NCBI GenBank assembly: GCA_048465415.1 | Contig: DBFWLO010000021.1 | Coordinates: 62,001 to 126,000, forward strand | Source: Scatosoma sp048465415 | GTDB lineage: Bacteria > Bacillota > Clostridia > Christensenellales > Borkfalkiaceae | DNA: 64,000 bases | Direction: 5' to 3' | In this document: one piece after another, positions 33,256-42,652 of the stretch | How the letters are laid out: each line of letters starts with the position of its first letter | Numbering within the stretch: the stretch's first letter is position 1 | Notes under the pieces: model-generated | What the model saw: only the letters and a program-made list of their open reading frames with translations | Told to the model about the DNA's origin: nothing | The model's database searches: none | Program-made: the position numbers and the translations under genes

Positions 33256-35616
33256 TTATTGCTGAGGATAAGTATATTCCACCGTCACCGTAAAGCTGCC
33301 GCTGAAAACCGTATCCGCTTCGCCCGCAAAAAGCAGCGCCATGCCGGTCGTCGCGCTCGCCGGAATCTCCATCGTAAATTCCGAATTGAAATAACCGGAA
33401 AAATTCCAATCCGCTTCGTACCATTCCGCGCCCGTTTTTCCGACCAACTGCAGCTGCGGGGCGGCAGCAGTTTCCGCGTTAAACAGTTTGCCTTCAAAAT
33501 TGGAAATCGTTACTTTCACGGAAGAGGGACGCTTTCCCTCTTCAAAAGGAAGATAGAGGTGGTTGCCGAAGTTGCCGAATCCCGGAACGCCTACAAATTG
33601 ATAATGGACGGTCCACTCATTCGCTTTGCCCTCGACGGCGGCGAATGTAATCGAAGAAGCGATATAGTCGACGTATTCAAAAGAAATATCGAACGTACCC
33701 GTGCCGTCTTCCACCAGTTCTAACGTCAGATAGGTGGAAATATCTTTACACGCGATGTAGAAAGTCGTCGTTTCGTCTTTGATATATTTCCAGCCGGTCA
33801 TGCCGCCGTCATAAAAAAATTGAATATTTTCCAAGCCCGCCGTCGTTGCGGTATGGTTGGACACCGTCACTTTTAAGTGGCTTTTCGTACCTTTCTCGGA
33901 AAAACGTATCAGATCGGTATCTGCGCTGTAAAATACCGCTTTCCCTTCATTTGAGGAAATCCCGGCTTTTGTCACCGCTTTATCCGCATAAGTGATTCCC
34001 GAGATCTCCTCTTTGACTACTTCTTCAAATACCACGTCGGAGATGACAACGTCTTTATCGACGCTCTTTATAATGTACGCGTTATTCATTACTCCGTCGG
34101 CGGTCACGTCCGTGACGGCATTTTTTACTTCGCCGTTGATTTTGGCGCTCGCGAACGAATATCCCTCATTGGGAACGAAACGAATTTTCAGATCGCTGCC
34201 TTCACCCGCCTGAGAAGGCGCCTCAACGGCGCCGTTTTCCACCGTCGCGGGCGCAGTAACCGTATAGGCACGCGCATAATTTTCTTTGATCGTCAAATCA
34301 AATTTACCTTTATAGACAGTTTTTCCTTCCGCTTCCGTGCTCGCTTCGTCTTTGCCTGCGACAAAGAAATAGTAGCCTACAAGCGCGCCTTTATCCTGAG
34401 GAACGCTAACCGTAAGTTTTTCGCCGTCCGATTTAATGATGGTGAATGTGGAAAACTCCGCATTCTCCCAATACGCCCCTTCAAGCGATTTGCAGAAAAC
34501 GATCTGCGCGAACAGCTCCCCGTCGTACGCGGTAAAGTTTTCGCCGTCCTTCGAAGAAGAGAATCCCGTGATATTGGAAATCGTGAAATCGATCGTCGCG
34601 GGCGTCAGGCCTTCTTCAAACGCAAATAATTTCGCGGCGTCGCTTAAAGCCACTTTGCTGTTGGAAAGAAATTCCACTTCATACGTACCGTTTTGCCCCG
34701 CCTTTTCGACAACCGAGATGGAAGGCTCAAAATCTAAGGGAGGATCGCCGAGATCTCCTTTTTTCAGCCCTACGTTCCAGATCAGGAAACTGCCGTTGAA
34801 CGTGTCGCCCTCGTTCCAAACTTCCCGATAAGAATCGGGGAAAATAATCAAAGACTGAATCAAACCGTTCGCCTTCGTTCCGTCCACGGTATTGTCGCCT
34901 TTGCTCGCAGCCGCGAGTTTGATCTCTATTTCAAAATTTTCCACCGCGCCGCTTTCCACGTCAAACGCGCCGCCGCTGTATTCCCAACCGTTCGTATCGA
35001 CGATTTTAACGACGTAATGCGCCGAAGCCGCGCCCGTATTTTTGATGCGGAAACAAACCTTGTTATAATTTCTGTTTTGTTCCGAAAACGTGGCGAATAT
35101 GTTGTGATACTGCGTTTCGGAAGTAATATTGCTGTACTCCACCACCGCACGGTCGGCGGCCAGGGTGTTCACCGTGATATTTCCCGTCGCGGAAGCGGCG
35201 GTAAAGCTGTTGTTTTTAGGAGATTCCTTATCGTAGGTAAAATCCCCGGTTTCCGCTTTTTTCGTGATTTTCAGTTCTTTCGTGGCAACTATGTTTCTGT
35301 CCTTCTTTAATTTCGCGGTAATCTTCGCGGTGCCTTCCGTCCAACCCGCCGTGACCAGTCCCGTAGGCGAAATCACCGTCCCCGCCGGCGCTTCTATCGA
35401 CCAAAGCACCGTTTTATCTTCATAGGTCGCGGGCGAGATCGAAGCGGTGAACTGAGCCGTCTCCTCCGACGCGATCGTCGCCTTATCGCATTCGATCGTC
35501 AACGCAGGTTTCTCCGCTTCCGAAGCGGAATCCTTATCCGTTCCGCATCCGACCGCGCCCAAAACGAGGCAGACCATAAGAAGTATTGTTACCCATAACT
35601 TTCCCAAACGTTTCAT
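33256..35616 (-). CDS. Large lipoprotein with a Big_2 domain and carbohydrate-binding-like modules
   Basis: 786 aa. Lipobox LGAVGCG at residues 19-25 predicts surface anchoring. Residues about 38-115 are a bacterial Ig-like (Big_2) domain: CDKATIASEETAQFTASISP and LVTAGWTEGTAKITAKLKKD. The rest is beta-rich, with at least three jelly-roll-like units (FCKSLEGAYWENAEFSTFTI, GTFDISFEYVDYIASSITFA, WTVHYQFVGVPGFGNFGNHL). No catalytic motif is seen. It follows the GH10 xylanase by 18 bases, so it probably helps the xylanase bind its substrate at the cell surface. Confidence 0.75.
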   Translation of the reverse strand: MKRLGKLWVTILLMVCLVLGAVGCGTDKDSASEAEKPALTIECDKATIASEETAQFTASISPATYEDKTVLWSIEAPAGTVISPTGLVTAGWTEGTAKITAKLKKDRNIVATKELKITKKAETGDFTYDKESPKNNSFTAASATGNITVNTLAADRAVVEYSNITSETQYHNIFATFSEQNRNYNKVCFRIKNTGAASAHYVVKIVDTNGWEYSGGAFDVESGAVENFEIEIKLAAASKGDNTVDGTKANGLIQSLIIFPDSYREVWNEGDTFNGSFLIWNVGLKKGDLGDPPLDFEPSISVVEKAGQNGTYEVEFLSNSKVALSDAAKLFAFEEGLTPATIDFTISNITGFSSSKDGENFTAYDGELFAQIVFCKSLEGAYWENAEFSTFTIIKSDGEKLTVSVPQDKGALVGYYFFVAGKDEASTEAEGKTVYKGKFDLTIKENYARAYTVTAPATVENGAVEAPSQAGEGSDLKIRFVPNEGYSFASAKINGEVKNAVTDVTADGVMNNAYIIKSVDKDVVISDVVFEEVVKEEISGITYADKAVTKAGISSNEGKAVFYSADTDLIRFSEKGTKSHLKVTVSNHTATTAGLENIQFFYDGGMTGWKYIKDETTTFYIACKDISTYLTLELVEDGTGTFDISFEYVDYIASSITFAAVEGKANEWTVHYQFVGVPGFGNFGNHLYLPFEEGKRPSSVKVTISNFEGKLFNAETAAAPQLQLVGKTGAEWYEADWNFSGYFNSEFTMEIPASATTGMALLFAGEADTVFSGSFTVTVEYTYPQQ

Positions 35617-35634
35617 ACTTTTCTCCCGATATAA

Positions 35635-37914
35635 TTATTTCAATTCCAGCAATCCGAAGACGCCGGGATTCATCCAGCCGCTGTTGGAAGTGTCCGCCCA
35701 TGTCAGATAGCCGCCGCGGACCGCCGCGCCCGACGGATCGTCGTTGATCAGGCAGTCGAAACCGATGATGGCCCCCGAAACCGGACTTATGGCCGTGAAT
35801 TTTATTTTCGCTTCGATCACGTATCCTTCTCCGAGCTTTTTGGTAACCGCCCATTCGATATTATCCGCGGTTACATAGGCGCTTTTGCTATTATGCGTAA
35901 GCGTTCCGTTGATTCCCAGACGGAACTGACCGTCGTCGGGCTCGTAAGAAGTAGCCTTTGCGTTATCCTGATCGACAAATATTTCTATCGAGTCGGAATT
36001 ATGCTCGCTGTCTCTTACAGACAATACTTTGTCGGAAACCGTCGCGAGAACGTAGAGAGCTTCCTCGTCCCACATGACTTTGAACGTGCCGGTGGCCAAA
36101 GGCCTGTCTGTCTTATGTTCGGGCGTAAGAATCAACGCGTCTTTCCAGGCCGCTTCCTCGCTGCCGTCGATCGTCACCGCACCCGTTCTTTTCGGGGCCG
36201 AAGCGAACGAGCTGACTTTTTTTGGAGAAATGGCTCCGAAGCCTTTGGGATACGTCTGCTGGCGGAAGGTTTCGTCGTGCCAATACCCGCCTTTCTTTCC
36301 GTCGCAGGCCACGATATCAAAGCCGATTTTCGGCGTTACCATTTCGTCCACGTAACCGACGTCGCAGGTAATCACACCGAAATAGCCGCTGCCGTCCGCA
36401 CGCTCCTTCAAAGAAGATCTTTTAGCGGTAAACGTCATCGTCGAGTCGCCGTAGGTTTCTTCCCTCGAAAAATCCATATCGAAATACAAACGGATTTCGT
36501 CGACCGATTGCTGTGTGGGATCGTCGATATCCACATAGACGTAAACGTCCGCTTCGTCCCACAAGACATTGAACTTGCCGCCCACGTCGCCCTTTAACGA
36601 CGTAAAGTTCTGATATTTCCACTCCTTATTGTCCGTTGTCGGCAACTCCGCGTAGTAGGCGCTGATCACGTCCGGTTCGAGTTCCGCTCTCGCAGGATCG
36701 ACCAAGATCCAAAAAGCGGGTTTCGGCTGTTTATCCTTGTCGAACAGTAAGGGATAATCGGAGCCGGGCCCGTCGAAACAAATCCAGGACTTATCGTCCG
36801 TCGTGCCCCAGAAATTAACCGCTTTGACTGCTTTACAGTCGTCGAAAATATCGAACATTTGGAGATATTCCTTCGCCTGTAAAGAATACAATTCGTTTAA
36901 TGGTTTACTCAGCAGTCCTTTCATGTTCATATCCAATTCGGAAATGACCAGCGTTTTTCCTTTATTTTCAAAAGTTTTTAAGGTGTCTTTCAATCCCTGT
37001 TTGTCAAAGCCGTACGTGACATGCATCTGAAATCCGATGTTGTCCAGCTTACAGTTTTCTTTGATCAGAGTATCTACGATAATTTCTATCGCTCTGTCCT
37101 TTTTCGGGTCTATTTCGCTGTCGTAATCGTTGTATGTAAAAGTGATCTTATCCTTTACGCTGTATTTTTCCGCCGCGGCTTCCGCAATTTTGAAGATTTC
37201 GACGATATAATTATCGCCCATTATTTTACGGAACCAATCCTGTTCGGGATCGCGGAGCGATTCTGCAAGCGTTGTAGGCATCGGCGCTTGGCTGTCGCCT
37301 TTTACAAATTCTCTCGCCACTTCGTTGACGACGTCCCAATCGGTGAGCACGTCGGCATAGTTTTCCTCGCCCGTTCCGCCGTATAACTGGGAAAACAAAT
37401 CGTCTATATAATCGGTCATGCGCTTTTTCAGGACCTCGGAAGTGACAAAATTTCCGTCGTCGTCTTTGAAAAACCAGGGAATATATTCTTCCAACCCCAT
37501 CTGATACCATGCCAGCGCATGTCCCCGGACGGTCATTCCTTTTTTTCTGGCGTTTTTTAGCTGAGTCTTTATGGAGGTGAGATCCAACGGGCTTTTTTCC
37601 GAATATTTTCCCGTGGACGAACGAAGGAGACTTTGGGTTTTAAGGCTGTTTTCCAGCACCAGAAAGTCGACGTTATAATCGGTAACGGGATCGACCGTGC
37701 TCGGAATGGTGACTACCGTCATCCCCGTTTCAAAGTCGTCTCCAAAGCGAATCTTCATCGATTCCTTCAGATAGCTCTGCCCGTCGTAGGGGTTATTGGC
37801 AGGGTTATACACGGGCGGGACGAATCCCTCCTCGGTTTTATCTTTGCCGCAGGCGACAAAAAAGGTCAAAGACAAAAGTGCCGCAAAGATAATCGCAAAA
37901 AATCTTTTTTTCAT
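35635..37914 (-). CDS. Surface GH10 endo-1,4-beta-xylanase with CBM9-like domains
   Basis: 759 aa. The start is ATG 37914 after GGAGGAAACA; the ATG 12 bases upstream is part of the ribosome binding site. Lipobox FFVACGKD (Cys 22). The GH10 barrel covers about 45-410: RGHALAWYQMGL (substrate His/Trp), DWDVVNEVAREF (acid/base Glu, about 198), IGFQMHVTYG and TLVISELDMNM (nucleophile Glu, about 326). In HTLVWH the last His is Tyr here (HALAWY). Two CBM9-type modules follow (about 430-580 and 590-759): KFNVLWDEADVYVYVDIDDP and TFKVMWDEEALYVLATVSDK. It attacks xylan at the cell surface and supplies oligosaccharides to the importers upstream. Confidence 0.93.
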   Translation of the reverse strand: MKKRFFAIIFAALLSLTFFVACGKDKTEEGFVPPVYNPANNPYDGQSYLKESMKIRFGDDFETGMTVVTIPSTVDPVTDYNVDFLVLENSLKTQSLLRSSTGKYSEKSPLDLTSIKTQLKNARKKGMTVRGHALAWYQMGLEEYIPWFFKDDDGNFVTSEVLKKRMTDYIDDLFSQLYGGTGEENYADVLTDWDVVNEVAREFVKGDSQAPMPTTLAESLRDPEQDWFRKIMGDNYIVEIFKIAEAAAEKYSVKDKITFTYNDYDSEIDPKKDRAIEIIVDTLIKENCKLDNIGFQMHVTYGFDKQGLKDTLKTFENKGKTLVISELDMNMKGLLSKPLNELYSLQAKEYLQMFDIFDDCKAVKAVNFWGTTDDKSWICFDGPGSDYPLLFDKDKQPKPAFWILVDPARAELEPDVISAYYAELPTTDNKEWKYQNFTSLKGDVGGKFNVLWDEADVYVYVDIDDPTQQSVDEIRLYFDMDFSREETYGDSTMTFTAKRSSLKERADGSGYFGVITCDVGYVDEMVTPKIGFDIVACDGKKGGYWHDETFRQQTYPKGFGAISPKKVSSFASAPKRTGAVTIDGSEEAAWKDALILTPEHKTDRPLATGTFKVMWDEEALYVLATVSDKVLSVRDSEHNSDSIEIFVDQDNAKATSYEPDDGQFRLGINGTLTHNSKSAYVTADNIEWAVTKKLGEGYVIEAKIKFTAISPVSGAIIGFDCLINDDPSGAAVRGGYLTWADTSNSGWMNPGVFGLLELK

Positions 37915-37980
37915 TGTTTCCTCCATTTTTCCTATTTATAGCCCTTCGCAATTCCCGACCGACGGCAGCCTTTAAGTCTT

Positions 37981-38009
37981 TTTCTGTTTTGCATGCTGCA
38001 AAACAGAAA
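37981..38009. repeat. 13-bp hairpin between GH1 and GH10 genes
   Basis: TTTCTGTTTTGCA (37981-37993), loop TGC, TGCAAAACAGAAA (37997-38009), a perfect stem. No T-run follows on the minus strand, so it looks like an mRNA-processing or attenuation hairpin within the 165-base gap. Confidence 0.55.
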
Positions 38010-38079
38010 GGTACCTTTCTTAAAATTTTCCACCTCATCTGAAAAAAACCGTCTATCGTTTATTGCGCCGAAGCTTATT

Positions 38080-39426
38080 TTATAAATTATCGCCGTTGCT
38101 TTCGACCACTTCCCGATACCACAACGCGGAATCTTTGACGATCCTTTTCCCCGTTTCATAGTCCACATAAACGATCCCGAAACGCTGGTTATAGCCTTCT
38201 GCCCATTCAAAGTTATCGAGCAGCGACCAAAGGAAATACCCCCTTGCGTCCACTCCGTCCTGCGCGGCTCTCTTATATTCCGACAGATAGCGATGCAAGA
38301 AATCGATGCGGTTGTAGTCGTGTACTTTTCCGTCCAAAGAAACGACATCGTGCGCCGACATGCCGTTTTCCGAAATATAGAACGGCTTTTTATAGCGTTC
38401 ATAAATAAATGTAGGCGCATAGTAGAGAGACTGCGGCGTGATCGGCCATCCCGAAGCCGTTTTTTCCCAGCCCGTTTTTCTGTCTGCAAAGGCCCAGCCG
38501 CTTTTGCCGTCCGATTTTACCGGCCTTCCGTTATATACGTTTTGACAATGAAAATCGACGGGCCGCGAGATCGTCTCGAAATCGCCGGAACCTATTTTCA
38601 GATACTTTCCGTACCGTTCGAGCGCGCCTTGCGGATACGCGCCGAAATACACGGGATCGCAATATGAAGAGAGATTGAACATAGGACAAGCATCCGTATC
38701 GAGCGAGAAAAACGCCCGCCTTGCCGCTTCGACGTCTTCTTCGCTATCGGAAACGGGATAGTGTGCGGGACAGGTAGGCGCAAAACCGACCTCCGCGTCC
38801 GATAAATCGCGTATAACTTTCACCGCTTCTCCGTGGGCAAGCAAGATATTATGTACCGCAATCATCTGTTCCGCTTCCGGAAGTCGTATTCCCGGAGCAT
38901 GCGCTCCCGTCCCCATCCCGAAGGCGACCACGCACTGAGGCTCGTTGAACGTAATAAAGTGTTTTACTTTCGGCAGGGCTTTGACTACCGCCGCGGTATA
39001 CTCGGTAAACCACTTCGGACTCTCGGGATTCAGCCATCCCCCTTTCAAATACAAAGAATACGGCAAATCCCAATGATATAGCGTAACATAGGGTTGTATG
39101 CCGTTTTCCAGCAAGGCGTCCGTCAGTCTGCGATAGTAATCCAATCCCTTTTCGTTGATTTTTCCTGTTCCTTCGGGAAAAATTCGCGGCCAGCCGATCG
39201 AAAATCGATAGGCTTTATGTCCCAGCTGTTTTATAAGCCGCACGTCGTCTCGATATTTATGGTACTGATCGCAGGCGACGCTGCCGGTGTTGTTTTCAAA
39301 ACAGCGGTTTAATCCCGTGAATACGTCCCAAATGGAAAGTCCCTTTCCGTCCTCAAACGCCGCGCCCTCCACCTGATAGGACGCGGTGGCGCTTCCCCAG
39401 ACGAAATCTTTTTCGAATCCTTTTTT
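38080..39426 (-). CDS. GH1 beta-glucosidase/beta-glycosidase
   Basis: 448 aa from ATG 39426 behind AAAGGAG; 21 upstream codons in frame are non-coding. Cytoplasmic. GH1 marks: KDFVWGSATASYQVEGAAFE at the N-terminus, AYRFSIGWPRIFPEG, KHFITFNEPQCVVAFG (acid/base Glu), KPFYISENGMSAHD (nucleophile Glu) and YFLWSLLDNFEWAEGYNQRF (aglycone site). The final residues lack a phosphate-binding signature that I can recognise, so it is more likely a glucosidase/xylosidase than a 6-phospho enzyme. It is the last gene of the first importer operon, 20 bases after the permease. Confidence 0.93.
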   Translation of the reverse strand, partial: KKGFEKDFVWGSATASYQVEGAAFEDGKGLSIWDVFTGLNRCFENNTGSVACDQYHKYRDDVRLIKQLGHKAYRFSIGWPRIFPEGTGKINEKGLDYYRRLTDALLENGIQPYVTLYHWDLPYSLYLKGGWLNPESPKWFTEYTAAVVKALPKVKHFITFNEPQCVVAFGMGTGAHAPGIRLPEAEQMIAVHNILLAHGEAVKVIRDLSDAEVGFAPTCPAHYPVSDSEEDVEAARRAFFSLDTDACPMFNLSSYCDPVYFGAYPQGALERYGKYLKIGSGDFETISRPVDFHCQNVYNGRPVKSDGKSGWAFADRKTGWEKTASGWPITPQSLYYAPTFIYERYKKPFYISENGMSAHDVVSLDGKVHDYNRIDFLHRYLSEYKRAAQDGVDARGYFLWSLLDNFEWAEGYNQRFGIVYVDYETGKRIVKDSALWYREVVESNGDNL

Positions 39427-39446
39427 CATAAGATCTATTTTCTCCT

Positions 39447-40364
39447 TTAACCTTTTACGCTGCCGATCGTCAATCCCGCTACGATCCATTTGGAAAAGAC
39501 GACAAAGACAAGAATGATGGGAACGACGGACAATAACAAGCCCGTATAAACGACTGCCTGATCGCTGGCGCCCCCGTCTGCAATTTGTAATGTTTGAACC
39601 ATCATGGGCATGGTATAAAGTTCCGGACTGGTAATCAACAGCATGGGCATGAGGAAGTTATTCCAGGAGCCGATGAAATTGATGATAAACATCGTAGCCA
39701 CACAGGGCAGCATCAGCGGCAGCATGATCTTGTTAAAGATTAGAAACTCTTTCGCGCCGTCGATCCGTCCGGCTTCCACCAACGCTTTTTCAAAAGTGGA
39801 ATCCAAGTATTGCTTCATAAAGAACACGCAGCCGGCATTGGCTATGGAAGGAAGAATCAGCGGTACGTAACTATCCAAAAAGATATAAGTGTCGTCTCCG
39901 AAAATCGATTGTATCCAGCCGTTCAAGGTAATCATGTAATCGTAAAAGCCGACCAACGACAGCTGCGCGGGCAGCATGATCGTCAAAAGAATGATTTTAT
40001 AAATCGCATTTCTGCCTTTGAACCGATACGCCGTCAAGCCGTAAGCGGTCAGCGCCGAGAAATATACGGCGAGAAGGGGAGAAAGCACGGCCAAAATCAG
40101 GCTGTTTCTGTACCCGATCAGAATGTTGAAATTACCGCTTTTAGCGTTGAGATACTGTATGTTACGAAATAGTTCCTTGCCGGGAACGAGCGTGAATCCC
40201 GTTCGGATCTGCGCGTCCGTTCGCGTAGCGTTAATCAACAGAATGTATACGGGCAAAAGCACGAAGGCCGTAAAGAGGATCACCGCCGCGTAGATGAAAA
40301 TTTTTGATACGGAGATCTTTTTCCGACGAGGCGCGCCGCCGTTTGCGGATGTCAAAGTGCTCAT
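39447..40364 (-). CDS. Sugar ABC transporter permease, MalG/AraQ type
   Basis: 305 aa, six membrane segments. The EAA loop that contacts the ATPase is seen as EKALVEAGRIDGAKEFLIFN followed by KIMLPLMLPCVATM. A basic N-terminal tail (GAPRRKKISVSKIF) precedes the first segment. ATG 40364 overlaps the stop of the partner permease. Together with 40361-41272 and the binding protein 41301-42632 it forms a class I oligosaccharide importer; no ATPase is encoded nearby, so a shared MsmX/MsmK-like ATPase elsewhere is expected. Confidence 0.92.
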   Translation of the reverse strand: MSTLTSANGGAPRRKKISVSKIFIYAAVILFTAFVLLPVYILLINATRTDAQIRTGFTLVPGKELFRNIQYLNAKSGNFNILIGYRNSLILAVLSPLLAVYFSALTAYGLTAYRFKGRNAIYKIILLTIMLPAQLSLVGFYDYMITLNGWIQSIFGDDTYIFLDSYVPLILPSIANAGCVFFMKQYLDSTFEKALVEAGRIDGAKEFLIFNKIMLPLMLPCVATMFIINFIGSWNNFLMPMLLITSPELYTMPMMVQTLQIADGGASDQAVVYTGLLLSVVPIILVFVVFSKWIVAGLTIGSVKG

Positions 40365-41272
40365 ATCGCTTCTTCCCCCTTCTTACTGTTTTTCAGGAAG
40401 ATCAACATGCTTAAAACGGCGATGATGACGAATTGGCAGATCGCCAGCGTGGACGCATAGGAATAATCCATTGCCGTCCCGAAGCCGAAATTATAAAGCA
40501 TAACGGTGATCGTCGTCAAAACCTTGTCGGGCGTTTTATCGACCATAAGGAAGGGAATATCGAATATTTGCAGTCCTCCTATGATCGAATTGATGGCGAT
40601 GTATACCACCATCGAACGCATCAAAGGAAGCGTGATATAGAAAAAGGTACGGAACCGGGACGCCCCGTCGATTTCGGCGGCTTCGTAATAAGACGAATCT
40701 ATGCCGCAGAATCCCGCGATAATCAAAATCAGATTATTTCCGAAATACATCCAGAAAAGAATAAACGTAGTGACCGCCCGCATCCAGCCCGCGCTTCTCG
40801 GAAAATCGACGGGGCCGCCTCCGAATATTTGAAGAATCTGATTGGCGACGGAAAACTTTCCCGTAGAAAAAATCGTCGAAAACAAAATCGCGACGGCCGC
40901 CGGCATAAGCAGCCCCGGAAGATATAAAGCCGTACGGAAGAAGGATACGCCTTTAAACTTTAATCTCAGATCCGTAAATACGATGGCAAGAAGAAAGGAG
41001 ACGACAATATTCGGAATAAAAGACAATATCCAAAGCACGACGGTGTTCCACAAACTTTTATAAAAATTGATATTCGACAAAACGTTTATGTAGTTCTTAA
41101 TCCCCACCAAATTGATTTCCGAGGAAAAACCCGTCATATCCGTAAAGCTCATATAAAAAGTATATAGAATTGGGACAAGACCGAATATCAGGAAAATAAC
41201 GCAGTACGGAAGGATAAAATATACTCCGTATCTGTCAAAATTTATTTTCCCCTTTCTTTTTTCTTTATTCAT
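40361..41272 (-). CDS. Sugar ABC transporter permease, MalF/LacF type
   Basis: 303 aa with six membrane spans, beginning INFDRYGVYFILPYCVIFLI. EAA loop: SYYEAAEIDGASRFRTFFYI then TLPLMRSM. It makes the heterodimeric channel with the MalG-type protein, whose start overlaps its stop by four bases. It follows the binding-protein gene by 28 bases. In this operon the importer genes are combined with GH43, two dehydrogenases and GH1, so imported xylo-oligosaccharides are the likely cargo. Confidence 0.92.
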   Translation of the reverse strand: MNKEKRKGKINFDRYGVYFILPYCVIFLIFGLVPILYTFYMSFTDMTGFSSEINLVGIKNYINVLSNINFYKSLWNTVVLWILSFIPNIVVSFLLAIVFTDLRLKFKGVSFFRTALYLPGLLMPAAVAILFSTIFSTGKFSVANQILQIFGGGPVDFPRSAGWMRAVTTFILFWMYFGNNLILIIAGFCGIDSSYYEAAEIDGASRFRTFFYITLPLMRSMVVYIAINSIIGGLQIFDIPFLMVDKTPDKVLTTITVMLYNFGFGTAMDYSYASTLAICQFVIIAVLSMLIFLKNSKKGEEAI

Positions 41273-41300
41273 CAGACACCCCCGTTCCGACTATCGACGT

Positions 41301-42632
41301 TCAAGGCTTGATCGCCTGAATGTTGTCCGTTACTTTTTTGGTGAAAAATTCCCTTGCCTGAACCGCGGTCATCGAAGGATTCATAATATATTGATTCGCC
41401 GTATCATAAAGATAATTAACTATATCCGCATCATATTGCGTGATAATGGATAAATCCACCTCATCCAATTTAGACTCGAACAATTCGTAAATATTGACGC
41501 CGAGATTTGCGTCCGTCTTGGTCGGATCTTTGGCGAATTCGGACACTATCTTTTTGGAAGCGACGATGTCGCCCGTCTGCGTCGCCCATTCGCGGTAAAA
41601 CTGTTCGTCCGACGCAATAAATTTCATAAAGGAGGCGGCGAGTTGTTTGTTTTTCGCCTTTGCGTTCATCACCGTATACGTGCCGCCCGAACAGTTGGAA
41701 ACCATTCCTTCCACTACGCCGAATTTATCCATATAATCTTCGTATTCGTCCTTTGCCTGGGCTTTCAGCTTATATTCTTTAAAAAACGTGCCCTGATAAT
41801 ACGAAAAGACTTCTACGCCGGGAAGTCCGTCGACAATGGAAGCGTCATAATTGGTGGAACCGCCTTCCAATTCGGCGTCGACTTTGGGTTCGGTGCGGTA
41901 AAAACGAATTTCATTCATCAACTCGTCAAAGCCGTCCGCGATCTGAAAACGGTTATCTTCCGTCAGCCAACCCTTTTCACGCGAGTCCACGTAACTGTTT
42001 ACCAGCGTATCTATGCTCGGGAACAAAAAACATTTTCCACCGGAAGCGGCGCGCAGTTCGGCGGCGGTTTCCCGCCATGCGGAATAACTGTTCATTTTCG
42101 TCTGTATCGCCGCGGGATCGGAAGTCCCCAGATATTTTTCCGCCAGATCTTTACGATAAAAAATCCCGTTGACCGAGCACTGATAGGAAATTCCTTTCAG
42201 TTTCCCTTTCTTATCCCGCCCGAAATCCTGTATTCCTTTGGGCATTTCGAGTTCGTTTAAAGAATCGTTCAAAAAGGAAACGTCGGCGAGCCAGTCAGAA
42301 TTGAAATAAGCGGTCGCAAAACTGGTGGACAATCCCATAATATCGGGAGCGGCCGGCGAGCCGCTTTTCAACAGAGGCATCAGTTTTTGAGATAAGGTGT
42401 TGAAATCCCATTTCGTGTATTCGATGGTTACGTCGGGATATTTATCCGTAAATTTTTTTCCCACCTTTTCAAGTTCGTCGGTAAAGGACCACACTTTCAG
42501 CGTGCCGCTCGGCGTATATCCGTCTAAAATGGAGCCGTCTATGACGACGCTGCCCGTTTCCCCTTTTTTGCACCCCGTGGCTATGCCGACCGTCAAGAAG
42601 CAAGCCAATGTCACGCTCAACCATTTTTTCAT
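41301..42632 (-). CDS. Extracellular sugar-binding lipoprotein of an ABC importer
   Basis: 443 aa, solute-binding family 1. Lipobox VGIATGCKKG. The fold is shown by GTLKVWSFTDELEKVGKKFT, DKYPDVTIEYTKWDFNTLSQ, GSPAAPDIMGLSTSFA and KQLAASFMKFIASDEQFYRE. It captures oligosaccharides and delivers them to the permeases encoded just downstream. GGGAGG ribosome binding site. A second paralogous system lies at 50947-54055, so the cell can import two types of oligomers. Confidence 0.92.
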   Translation of the reverse strand: MKKWLSVTLACFLTVGIATGCKKGETGSVVIDGSILDGYTPSGTLKVWSFTDELEKVGKKFTDKYPDVTIEYTKWDFNTLSQKLMPLLKSGSPAAPDIMGLSTSFATAYFNSDWLADVSFLNDSLNELEMPKGIQDFGRDKKGKLKGISYQCSVNGIFYRKDLAEKYLGTSDPAAIQTKMNSYSAWRETAAELRAASGGKCFLFPSIDTLVNSYVDSREKGWLTEDNRFQIADGFDELMNEIRFYRTEPKVDAELEGGSTNYDASIVDGLPGVEVFSYYQGTFFKEYKLKAQAKDEYEDYMDKFGVVEGMVSNCSGGTYTVMNAKAKNKQLAASFMKFIASDEQFYREWATQTGDIVASKKIVSEFAKDPTKTDANLGVNIYELFESKLDEVDLSIITQYDADIVNYLYDTANQYIMNPSMTAVQAREFFTKKVTDNIQAIKP

Positions 42633-42652
42633 TTCGTTTTCCCTCCCGTTTT

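Noticed and set aside
39447..42632. Missing ATPase as evidence for a broken importer
   Set aside because: Many Firmicute oligosaccharide importers share a single MsmX-type ATPase encoded elsewhere, and both systems here lack one.
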